14,829 nt of DNA, from assembly GCA_025922715.1 (NCBI GenBank), contig JAICHH010000030.1, forward strand, positions 1-14,829, written 5' to 3'. The position numbers were made by a program, and so were the translations under genes. The DNA is from Nitrososphaeraceae archaeon. GTDB taxonomy: Archaea; Thermoproteota; Nitrososphaeria; Nitrososphaerales; Nitrososphaeraceae. Below, piece by piece: positions 1 to 6,451 of this stretch. Under the pieces are notes generated by a model. The model had not been told where the DNA came from. It searched no databases and saw only the letters and a list, made by a program, of their open reading frames with translations. Each line of letters opens with the position of its first letter. Positions within the stretch are counted from its first letter, which is position 1.

Positions 1-2647
1 TATATCTTGATAGTCGAAGTAAATGATTTGCAGTATCTATAGGTAATATCACATCTTGAATGAAAATTTCTAATAACTGATCATCACTAGATAAATCTTT
101 TCCATAAAAATCTTTAGAATAACCAAGATTCCTTAATTTATCTATATTAGTCATGATCCACTTAGGTTTAAAATGAGTTAATGGTCCGTTAGTTGCATCA
201 TAACGTATTGTCCCATCTTTGAAAGCATATAAGTCATAATTTTGCCTTAAAATTCCTTTTTCTAATGGTTCAGCAGATTTATTTTTTCCCATCAAAATCT
301 TTACACCTTTTAATGGTTCTTTAGATTGTATTTCCAGAGTTTTTTCCGCTTCTTTTAACATTTTTTTAAGAGGATACTTAGATGGAGAAGATGTTTTTCC
401 TTCCCTTCGGCATTTAGTACATCTAGTATTTACTTCTTTTTTACTACTATTATTTTCTGAATTAATTAGTTCTCTACAGAGTACACAAATATTATGCAGA
501 GGTGTCTCAGATAAACATTTTCTACATTTAGTACCAACTGATGGTAGATTACAAGTTTTACAATATCTATTAGCTATTTCTGTATAAAGAATTTCTTCTT
601 TTGATGCTTTAATTAAATCTCGTGTAGAACCTCCTTTACTTCCTACTGGAAATAAGACATGAACTGGCGGCTTCATTTTTCTTTCGGCTGCTTTTTCTGG
701 CCGTCCAACACGTACAGCTATTGATGAAGAAAATTTTGGTTTTAGTAAAAGGCCAGATATTCTCATTATATAATCAATTGAAGAAATTTTATTTGATGAT
801 TCATTATTAGTATTACAAAGTAAAATAAACAAAGAGTTTATTTGATTTAATTCTGACAATTCTATTATTAATGGATTATTATTATCATCATTTTTTACTG
901 AATGTGTTATACCTAAACGTTCTAGTATATCTTTTAATGTTTCATTATATTCAATTGAAAATGATTCAAAATAATAATACTGATTACTCGTGTCTTTTGT
1001 AATATTAAAAATTAAATCAATATTCTTGTCCATGTCTGATTTTTTTAAGAATTCATTTCTTAATAAAATAATTTCATCCACTGATATTGATTCCCAATAG
1101 AAAGAATATTTAGGATGTAAAGGAATATTCAATATTTTACTAATTAAGAATGCTTCTTTCAGTGTTGGAATTATTTCAATAGGATTATTTGCTAATTCCA
1201 GTAATCGTTGTTTGTCAATATATTCTAAAATTTCATTGACATATTTTTCATCAGTGGAATAACTATTATTTGAAGAAATCTGCTTTATTTTCATTTGTAA
1301 TTCTAATCCCCATATCTCTTCAACATAGGATGCAGGGAATAATTTTGCATTATTTTCTAAGAAATCACCATAACTAACTAAAATATCTCCCAAATAAAGG
1401 ATAGTATCAATTCTGTTTTGAATTTGATGGGCATGTTCTATAGATGTAACATAAGTTACAGTTCCGTCGTCTAGTTTCACTAAAGGAGGTTCTATTGAGT
1501 CAACTAATGCGATTGTTGCTGCCTTTCCAGGAATATCAATTTTTATTTGAGTTCCTACTACTATTGCATAATTTAATAATATAGGAACGGTTGGATGAAT
1601 CCCTATTGTGGAAAATCCTGTATTATAGCATCTGCCATATCTTAATCTAAATCCACCAATTTTATTAGACATTGACAAAACTGGTCTGCCAGTTATTACT
1701 TCTGACATCCTATGGTGTACTGTATCGTCTTCACTAGACCCCTCTTTCTGTATTGCTCCTTTAAGTTCCTTAAGCCAATCCCATCCATCTAATCCTAAAC
1801 TATCTATTATTTTTAATAATTTTCTACTTCTTCCAATTAAACCATCATTCATAACTCTTAAAGCACCGCCACGGACTCTGTCTGTCTTGATTCTTTTCAT
1901 TGCTCTATGGCCAACAATTTCTACAGGATCAGTATCTACTCCGTCTAATTCTACTGGTAAATTACTAATACATTTTATTACATCCTCATCTAAAATTTTA
2001 AATTGAAAACTTCCAACTTCTCTTTCATATATACGTAATTCCTCCACAAATCGACCAGTCTCATCATCAAAGGAGTTGGCCTGATATTTGCTTAACCCAA
2101 CTGACTTTCTTACATGGTCTGCAATCAGCATTGTTAAGGCTGCTTCAGTTCCTCCAGCAGATCTAATTGGTCCAGCAAATGATATGGAAAGATATTTACT
2201 TCCATCAGAATTATTCTTGATTTGTACATCCGATATCCCTTGTAAAGGTGCAACAGTTACTCCTTCTGTTACTATAGCAAGACTTACCCTAACTGCATTA
2301 TCTAATCTAGTTGTTAAGTCATCATCGCTGTATTTACCTTGTGCAATTTCTTCCGATATCTTTAATGCTGCTTTTTCTTTAGTTGTTTCTGATAATAAAT
2401 TTCTTAATCGATTTGTAATATTAATATCATGCATTTTAGCTACTCTATCAGCTAAATCATAGACTATTCTTGACTCAATTTTTTCAGAAACATCAATACC
2501 TTGTGACCGAGCATCACTGGCTATTAGATAGGTTTCATTTAATAAGTTTAAGAGATTATTATGGTAATTATTATATAAAGCCGGTCTTTTTAACTTACTT
2601 AACTCTTGAAGTGAGTTTTCATCTAAAAAATGATATTGCTCCTTCAT
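1..2647 (-). CDS. polC: DNA polymerase D large subunit DP2 (partial, N-terminal 882 residues)
   Basis: Catalytic large subunit of the archaeal family-D replicative polymerase, which works as a heterodimer with DP1 (encoded here at 6441-8033). Translating the minus strand from the ATG at 2647 gives an uninterrupted frame to the left edge, so the C-terminal part is missing. Visible family hallmarks are AGPIRSAGGTEAAL near residues 158-171, a GVDTDPVEIVGHRAMKRIK block followed by RVRGGALRVMNDG, and GGFRLRYGRCYNTG. A zinc-binding region has eight cysteines in four CxxC pairs (C696/699, C708/711, C721/724, C743/746). The aspartate-rich catalytic motif, expected somewhat further on, lies outside the window, so activity and intein status there cannot be judged; no intein interrupts the visible part. 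The start overlaps the GGGP synthase stop by ATGA, and an AGGA lies just upstream, which suggests translational coupling. Confidence 0.96.
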   Translation of the reverse strand, partial: MKEQYHFLDENSLQELSKLKRPALYNNYHNNLLNLLNETYLIASDARSQGIDVSEKIESRIVYDLADRVAKMHDINITNRLRNLLSETTKEKAALKISEEIAQGKYSDDDLTTRLDNAVRVSLAIVTEGVTVAPLQGISDVQIKNNSDGSKYLSISFAGPIRSAGGTEAALTMLIADHVRKSVGLSKYQANSFDDETGRFVEELRIYEREVGSFQFKILDEDVIKCISNLPVELDGVDTDPVEIVGHRAMKRIKTDRVRGGALRVMNDGLIGRSRKLLKIIDSLGLDGWDWLKELKGAIQKEGSSEDDTVHHRMSEVITGRPVLSMSNKIGGFRLRYGRCYNTGFSTIGIHPTVPILLNYAIVVGTQIKIDIPGKAATIALVDSIEPPLVKLDDGTVTYVTSIEHAHQIQNRIDTILYLGDILVSYGDFLENNAKLFPASYVEEIWGLELQMKIKQISSNNSYSTDEKYVNEILEYIDKQRLLELANNPIEIIPTLKEAFLISKILNIPLHPKYSFYWESISVDEIILLRNEFLKKSDMDKNIDLIFNITKDTSNQYYYFESFSIEYNETLKDILERLGITHSVKNDDNNNPLIIELSELNQINSLFILLCNTNNESSNKISSIDYIMRISGLLLKPKFSSSIAVRVGRPEKAAERKMKPPVHVLFPVGSKGGSTRDLIKASKEEILYTEIANRYCKTCNLPSVGTKCRKCLSETPLHNICVLCRELINSENNSSKKEVNTRCTKCRREGKTSSPSKYPLKKMLKEAEKTLEIQSKEPLKGVKILMGKNKSAEPLEKGILRQNYDLYAFKDGTIRYDATNGPLTHFKPKWIMTNIDKLRNLGYSKDFYGKDLSSDDQLLEIFIQDVILPIDTANHLLRLSRY

Positions 2648-3381
2648 TTCCTTATTAGTTGAATAATATCGGAAAATTTCTTTTCCCAATTATTATCATT
2701 TTCAATCATTGTTCCCACAACTATAATATCGGCACCAGCGTCTGCTAAATGTTTGGCAATTTCAGAATTTCGAATACCTCCACCTACAATTAATACACCT
2801 TGATAGTATTTACGCACTGATTTGACCATTTCTGGGGATATATGCTGATTGGCTCCTGAACCTGCCTCTAGATATAAGAATCGCATTCCAAGATATTGTG
2901 CGGCTAGTGAGTACATTATTGCTAAGTTAGGTTTATGAAAAGGGATGCCCTTTGCGTGGCCCACAAACCATGCTGTTGTTCCTTCACCAATTATCAGGTA
3001 TCCAGTAGGTAATGCTTCTAATTTGGATTTCTTTACTCCAATAGCGGCTAGTGCTTGTGCTCCTGTGATAAAATATGGATTTTCAGAATTAAGTAATGAC
3101 ATAAATAATATAGCATCAGCATTAGGTGAAACACCAGTGACATTTCCAGGAAATAATATCACAGGGATAGTGATAGTTGTTTTTATTTGTGATATTATTT
3201 TTGATAATTCAATTTGATCTGTTATGGATGATCCACCAATTAAAATTGCTGAGGCGCCTAATCGTTCGACTGTTTTTGCTATTGAAATGACATCGTTTGG
3301 ATTCTCTGAATCAATTAATGGAAAACACAAAGTACCATATCGTTTTATCTCATTTAAAATATAAGTTTCTATAGTATTCAA
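2644..3381 (-). CDS. Geranylgeranylglyceryl phosphate synthase (GGGPS)
   Basis: Enzyme of archaeal membrane lipid synthesis that joins geranylgeranyl diphosphate to sn-glycerol-1-phosphate, forming the first ether bond. The 245-aa TIM-barrel protein shows the family motifs in order: PLIDSE (residues 21-26, with the substrate/Mg-site aspartate D24), IGGSS (48-52), FPGN (77-80), YLEAGSGA (170-177), VGGGIR (199-204) and GADIIVVGT (216-224). The last blocks form the phosphate-binding end of the barrel. Length and motif spacing fit the archaeal group II enzymes. The start is TTG, since the next in-frame Met is far inside the barrel; I see no Shine-Dalgarno sequence, so the mRNA may be leaderless. 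The gene is the first of a two-gene unit, and its stop overlaps the DP2 ATG. The PcrB-type heptaprenyl homologue is the alternative, but is unlikely in an archaeon. Confidence 0.93.
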   Translation of the reverse strand: MNTIETYILNEIKRYGTLCFPLIDSENPNDVISIAKTVERLGASAILIGGSSITDQIELSKIISQIKTTITIPVILFPGNVTGVSPNADAILFMSLLNSENPYFITGAQALAAIGVKKSKLEALPTGYLIIGEGTTAWFVGHAKGIPFHKPNLAIMYSLAAQYLGMRFLYLEAGSGANQHISPEMVKSVRKYYQGVLIVGGGIRNSEIAKHLADAGADIIVVGTMIENDNNWEKKFSDIIQLIRK

Positions 3382-3561
3382 TTACTGTGGAACCATATTA
3401 AAGTATATTAACTCCTAAAAAATATTTTTGGTTTTATTTTATATTTAAAAAAACTTTAACCTTTAAGTATTTAAAATCTAGTGACTATAATATAAATGGA
3501 TTTTTGGTTATTTTATATAAATAGTTGAAACTTTTTATACAGAACTCAGTACTATACAAAT
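3382..3561. promoter_or_regulatory. Divergent promoter region, GGGPS-polC / 3562 gene
   Basis: An AT-rich 180-bp spacer between divergent genes. On the plus strand a good archaeal TATA box, TTTATATAAA, lies at 3512-3521; a start about 25 bp on would begin the transcript near 3543, just before the inverted repeat over the start codon. A second T-rich candidate (TTTTTATAC, 3532-3540) would instead give a leaderless message. On the minus strand, AT-rich sequence at about 3395-3415 could serve GGGPS. These are pattern calls only. Confidence 0.45.
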
Positions 3562-3575
3562 ATGTATAGTACTGA
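3546..3575 (+). repeat. Perfect 12-bp inverted repeat over a start codon
   Basis: The left arm TCAGTACTATAC (3546-3557) and right arm GTATAGTACTGA (3564-3575) are exact reverse complements around a 6-nt loop (3558-3563). The ATG start at 3562-3564 has its A and U in the loop and its G in the stem. As DNA this is a textbook dimeric operator shape; as RNA it would fold into a hairpin that hides the start codon. Either reading suggests control of the 130-aa gene. Confidence 0.75.
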
Positions 3576-3954
3576 AATAGAAGATAGATTAAAGTTTATT
3601 GGTCTTTTAGACTTACTTATTGAAAAAAATTTATTTACCAAAAAACAAATATCAATAATTTATAAAAAAATCAATAGTGATGGTTCTAATGTTTCTAATA
3701 ATCAAATGAGTGCTGGTGCTTATTATAGACAGATTAAGCAATGTAAAAGAAAGTATGATCAACTTCTTTACACAATAATATTATTTAGATTATTAAATTT
3801 GATCGACAACAATACAATGGATACATTAGAATTGCTAATTAAGCAACTTGACAAAATATCACGACGTGATTTTCATCACAATACTACTCAAATTGTTCAA
3901 AATGATATCATTATTGTAATAGAGGAAATCCTTAGAAAGATTAATAAAATATAA
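3562..3954 (+). CDS. Uncharacterised 130-aa basic protein beside oriC
   Basis: I do not recognise this protein. It is lysine-rich, probably all-helical and soluble, with no signal peptide or clear membrane segment. Visible parts are a charged N-terminal helix (residues 4-22), a segment with FTKKQISIIYKKI that could be a short helical hairpin, AYYRQIKQCKRKYDQLLYTI (about 53-72), a leucine-rich stretch to about residue 97 and SRRDFHHN near 99-106. No cysteine pair, P-loop or metal motif is seen. The first ATG is taken as the start and has no Shine-Dalgarno sequence; it lies inside a perfect inverted repeat. It is 59 bp upstream of the membrane-anchored winged-helix gene on the same strand, and both lie between the polC unit and the origin, so a nucleic-acid or replication-linked role is possible but only inferred. 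Confidence 0.8.
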   Translation: MYSTEIEDRLKFIGLLDLLIEKNLFTKKQISIIYKKINSDGSNVSNNQMSAGAYYRQIKQCKRKYDQLLYTIILFRLLNLIDNNTMDTLELLIKQLDKISRRDFHHNTTQIVQNDIIIVIEEILRKINKI

Positions 3955-4013
3955 TCACTAAACATGCTAAGAAAGAGATAAAGATAAATATTTTGTGATA
4001 TATGTGATATTAT

Positions 4014-4721
4014 TTGGATATAGATATAGCTACCCTTATTGTTATAGGAGTCTTTTTTATAGTGGGTTTTTTACTTTCTCGTTTGCTAAAAATACAAAAA
4101 AAAATAGTCGGTCAATCAGTACCATTACAAAGAAACGATAATTTAGAAATTTTAGAAGCAATAGAGAATAAAAAACAATTACAGATTGATAATATTATGC
4201 TTAAACTTAATGATATCCAAATCAGATTGGATTTACTAGAATCTAAAGTATTACAAGCAGAAAATCGACCACTGCAAGAAAATACAGCAGGTAATATAAT
4301 CAAAAATATCACACAAAATCCTGATAAAACATCACAGTACAATAAAATCGATGACATCACAAAACAATCTATACCTAAAATATCACAAATTGAAAAAACA
4401 AAAAATAAATCCCAATTCTTAAATGACAAACATAATGCTACTGAACATTATATTTTAAAAATAATTTTAAAAGAATCATTAACGTCTAATGAAATAAAAA
4501 ATGCAATTGGTAGAACACGAGAACATACATCACGACTAATGAAAAAACTCTATGAACTTAAATTAGTAGACAGGGATATTACTACAAAGCCATTTAAATA
4601 CAAACTAACAGAACAAGGAAAAAAGTATATTGGAGAACAAGTAGAAAAGAAAGAAATTACTCAAGAAAATTCAGTAAATTCATCATATACTGAAGACTCA
4701 TTAATAGACTTAAGCAAGTAG
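4014..4721 (+). CDS. Membrane-anchored coiled-coil winged-helix (MarR-like) protein
   Basis: A 235-aa protein in three parts. Residues 6-25 form one hydrophobic membrane helix (TLIVIGVFFIVGFLLSRLL) followed by lysines, which places the rest on the cytoplasmic side. Residues about 42-85 look like a coiled coil (repeated I/L with K/E/Q), then comes a low-complexity polar linker to about residue 143. Residues 145-207 are a winged helix-turn-helix: HYILKIILKESLTSNEIKNA, then the recognition-helix region TREHTSRLMKKLYEL, then a wing (RDITTKPFKYKLTEQGKKYI) as in MarR/ArnR-type DNA-binding domains. A polar tail follows. The start is TTG, required to include the membrane helix; no good Shine-Dalgarno is seen. 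It ends where the origin region begins, so a membrane-bound DNA-binding protein sits directly beside oriC. The target DNA is unknown. Confidence 0.85.
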   Translation: MDIDIATLIVIGVFFIVGFLLSRLLKIQKKIVGQSVPLQRNDNLEILEAIENKKQLQIDNIMLKLNDIQIRLDLLESKVLQAENRPLQENTAGNIIKNITQNPDKTSQYNKIDDITKQSIPKISQIEKTKNKSQFLNDKHNATEHYILKIILKESLTSNEIKNAIGRTREHTSRLMKKLYELKLVDRDITTKPFKYKLTEQGKKYIGEQVEKKEITQENSVNSSYTEDSLIDLSK

Positions 4722-4845
4722 AAATAATTATTATTCACTATTAACATTTATCCCAATCCCAAGAAAAAGAAATGTTAACATCTTTATTACGCATACATAA
4801 TGAAGTATTGTTAAACAAAAACGTTATAAGATAACTACTTATTAA

Positions 4846-4878
4846 TCTGCAGTAGAAATAAAGGGGTCAAATTAATCC
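4846..4878 (+). repeat. ORB-like element A, copy 1 of an exact 33-bp repeat
   Basis: The core TGCAGTAGAAATAAAGGGG (4848-4866) matches the archaeal origin recognition box as I recall it (TCCAGTGGAAACAAAGGGG) at 16 of 19 positions, including the GAAA block and the G-tract that the Orc1/Cdc6 winged helix and AAA+ domain contact. Identity with copy 2 extends 12 bp beyond the G-tract and 2 bp before the core. Confidence 0.85.
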
Positions 4879-4906
4879 TTGTTAACAAACTTAACTTACT
4901 TATAAC

Positions 4907-4939
4907 TCTGCAGTAGAAATAAAGGGGTCAAATTAATCC
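4907..4939 (+). repeat. ORB-like element B, copy 2 of the exact 33-bp repeat
   Basis: Identical over 33 bp to the copy at 4846-4878 and displaced by 61 bp, close to six helical turns, so both would face a similar side of the DNA. Its G-tract points rightwards into an AT-rich spacer (4940-5002), on the far side of which lies an inverted ORB-like element. Confidence 0.85.
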
Positions 4940-5011
4940 CTTTTTTAGAAAGTATATTTATATTCTTATTATTGTTAATATTTTGTTGTTATCAGTTTAA
5001 CAACAGGTGTC

Positions 5012-5030
5012 CCCCATCATTTCTTTTGCA
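5012..5030 (-). repeat. ORB-like element C (inverted)
   Basis: The minus strand reads TGCAAAAGAAATGATGGGG, matching the core of elements A and B at 15 of 19 positions with the same GAAAT and G-tract spacing; one further G follows. Orientation is opposite to A, B and D, giving the flanking-inverted arrangement known from other archaeal origins. Confidence 0.65.
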
Positions 5031-5130
5031 AACATAATAAAAAATTGATAAAAAATGACTTTATTATATGTTAAATATTACTATTTAAATAGTTTAAAAT
5101 AGTTGATTTATTGGTTTAAATTGAAATGTT

Positions 5131-5143
5131 AATAACATGTTAA
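5131..5143. repeat. AATAACATGTTAA repeat, copy 1
   Basis: A 13-bp repeat containing the perfect 10-bp palindrome TAACATGTTA (5133-5142). It lies in the most AT-rich spacer of the origin, 19 bp before an identical copy. It could be a regulator or initiator site, or part of the unwinding element. Confidence 0.6.
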
Positions 5144-5149
5144 GAATAT

Positions 5150-5162
5150 AATAACATGTTAA
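5150..5162. repeat. AATAACATGTTAA repeat, copy 2
   Basis: Identical to the copy at 5131-5143 and displaced by 19 bp, with its palindrome at 5152-5161. It abuts a TATA-like stretch (TTAATATAAAT, 5160-5170) that may be the cdc6 promoter, so occupancy here could affect both origin opening and cdc6 transcription. Confidence 0.6.
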
Positions 5163-5175
5163 TATAAATTTGAAA

Positions 5176-5194
5176 TGCAATAGAAAGTAAGGGG
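5176..5194 (+). repeat. ORB-like element D at the cdc6 promoter
   Basis: TGCAATAGAAAGTAAGGGG matches the A/B core at 16 of 19 positions and is followed by a second GGGG at 5198-5201. It lies 30 bp before the cdc6 start and just downstream of a TATA-like stretch at 5160-5170, where transcription would begin, so Orc1 binding here could repress its own gene. That autoregulation is inference. Confidence 0.7.
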
Positions 5195-5224
5195 TAAGGG
5201 GATAATTTTATATGGTGAGTTATA

Positions 5225-6451
5225 TTGAATGAGGATAATAGTTTAGATAATATATTTGAAAATGCAGTAAAAGGAAACTCGTTAATCAAAAATAGGAAAA
5301 TCTTAACAATAGATTATATACCACAGAAATTACAATTTCGTGATGAAGAGACAACTACAATAGCTCAAACTTTATCTGTATCGTTAAAAGGAGCAAGACC
5401 ATCAAATTTACTGCTATTTGGTAAACCTGGAACAGGAAAAACTGCAGTAGTTAAAAATATAATTAACAAGTTTAAAGAAAAATCAATACAACTTGGAGTA
5501 GAGGTCATCGTCGTTTTTATTAATGCTAAAATAGCTAATACAGCATATAAAGTTCTTTATGAAATAGCTGAAGAAATGAACATAAATAAAACAGATAAAA
5601 AAAATCAAGTTTATTTTACTGGTCTATCAATTGGAGAAGCAACAAATAGAATTCTTGATTTCATTAAAAAAAGACAATTACATGTAATTTTTGTTATAGA
5701 TGAAATCGATTCACTTGTTGACAAAAATGGTGACGATATACTTTATAACTTTACTCGAGCAAATGAACAATTTCAAGAAGTTGGTTTTATCAGTCTCATT
5801 GGAATATCAAATAGCTTAACATTTAAGGATAAATTAGATCCTAGAGTGAGAAGTAGCTTGAGTGAAGAAGAGATTGTATTTAATCCATATAAAATCCATC
5901 AATTACAAAAGATATTATCTGAACGAGTTAAGTTAGCCTTTCATGATGATGTTGTCACCGAGGGAACAATAAATTTATGTGCAGCAATTGCAGGAAAAGA
6001 TAATGGTGATGCTAGAAAAGCAATTGATTTGCTTCGCGTAGCCGCTGAAATAGCTGAAATAAATAAGGATATTAAAGTATATGAAAAATATATTCGTCTA
6101 GCACAACATAAAATAGAAAAAGATACCAATTTTGAAGTAATTAAAAATTCTACTACTCATACCAAAATTGTTTTACTGGCAATAGCGAAATCAAAAAACG
6201 GAAATACTGGAGAAGTTTATGAAATTTATTCCTCCTTATGTAAACATATAGATAATGAATCACTTACACAACGTAGAATAACTCAAATTATAAATGAACT
6301 TGATCAACTCGGTTTAATTTCGACTAATATTGTTAATCAAGGTAGATATGGTCGCTCTCAAAAAATCAAGATTACTATTCCCATATCTACACTTAAAGAA
6401 GCCTTATATGATGATCATCTATTATCTACAATAACAGCAACTATTGACTAA
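5225..6451 (+). CDS. cdc6: Orc1/Cdc6 replication initiator
   Basis: Origin-binding AAA+ ATPase that recognises ORB elements, promotes origin melting and recruits the MCM helicase. The 408-aa protein has Walker A GKPGTGKT (residues 66-73), Walker B IFVIDE (155-160, with D159/E160), sensor 1 asparagine in GISNSL (N196), the conserved DPRVRS segment (205-210) and sensor 2 in GDARKAIDLL (261-270, R264). A C-terminal winged helix spans about 310-390, its wing hairpin near GRYGRSQKIKI. Length and domain order are normal and all ATPase residues are present. The start is TTG with GGTGAG six bases upstream; the next in-frame Met falls inside the AAA+ domain. The gene is immediately downstream of the ORB cluster. 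Its 3' end overlaps the convergent DP1 gene by 11 bp. Confidence 0.97.
   Translation: MNEDNSLDNIFENAVKGNSLIKNRKILTIDYIPQKLQFRDEETTTIAQTLSVSLKGARPSNLLLFGKPGTGKTAVVKNIINKFKEKSIQLGVEVIVVFINAKIANTAYKVLYEIAEEMNINKTDKKNQVYFTGLSIGEATNRILDFIKKRQLHVIFVIDEIDSLVDKNGDDILYNFTRANEQFQEVGFISLIGISNSLTFKDKLDPRVRSSLSEEEIVFNPYKIHQLQKILSERVKLAFHDDVVTEGTINLCAAIAGKDNGDARKAIDLLRVAAEIAEINKDIKVYEKYIRLAQHKIEKDTNFEVIKNSTTHTKIVLLAIAKSKNGNTGEVYEIYSSLCKHIDNESLTQRRITQIINELDQLGLISTNIVNQGRYGRSQKIKITIPISTLKEALYDDHLLSTITATID

Larger units (their letters stand above)
4722..5224. other. Putative chromosomal replication origin (oriC)
   Basis: A 503-bp gene-free region directly upstream of orc1/cdc6, the usual place of an archaeal origin. 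It holds four ORB-like elements (cores at 4848-4866, 4909-4927, 5012-5030 inverted, and 5176-5194). Two AT-rich spacers could melt: 4940-5002, which lies between the inward-facing G-tracts of the second and third elements, and 5031-5174, which I count at about 13% GC over 144 bp and which carries twin palindromes. TGTTAA or its complement occurs at ten places between 4741 and 5162. The origin assignment rests on established archaeal architecture; which spacer melts first is not decidable by eye. Confidence 0.85.

Noticed and set aside
2088..2462. Open frame of 124 codons on the plus strand
   Set aside because: It lies wholly inside the DP2 gene, whose minus-strand translation carries the conserved motifs; no independent start signal or recognisable domain.
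1..2647. Intein within DP2, as often seen in archaeal PolD
   Set aside because: The visible 882 residues are continuous family sequence; the usual intein sites lie mainly in the catalytic part outside the window, so the question is open only there.
2945..3217. Open frame of 90 codons on the plus strand
   Set aside because: Antisense to conserved GGGP synthase motifs, so a shadow frame.
4112..4429. Hydrophobic 105-codon frame on the minus strand
   Set aside because: Antisense to the coiled coil and linker of the membrane-anchored winged-helix gene; its hydrophobic look comes from lysine- and asparagine-rich codons read in reverse.
4846..4939. Possible CRISPR array from the 33-bp exact repeat
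   Set aside because: Only two copies with a 28-bp gap, sequence matches the ORB pattern, and no cas genes are near.
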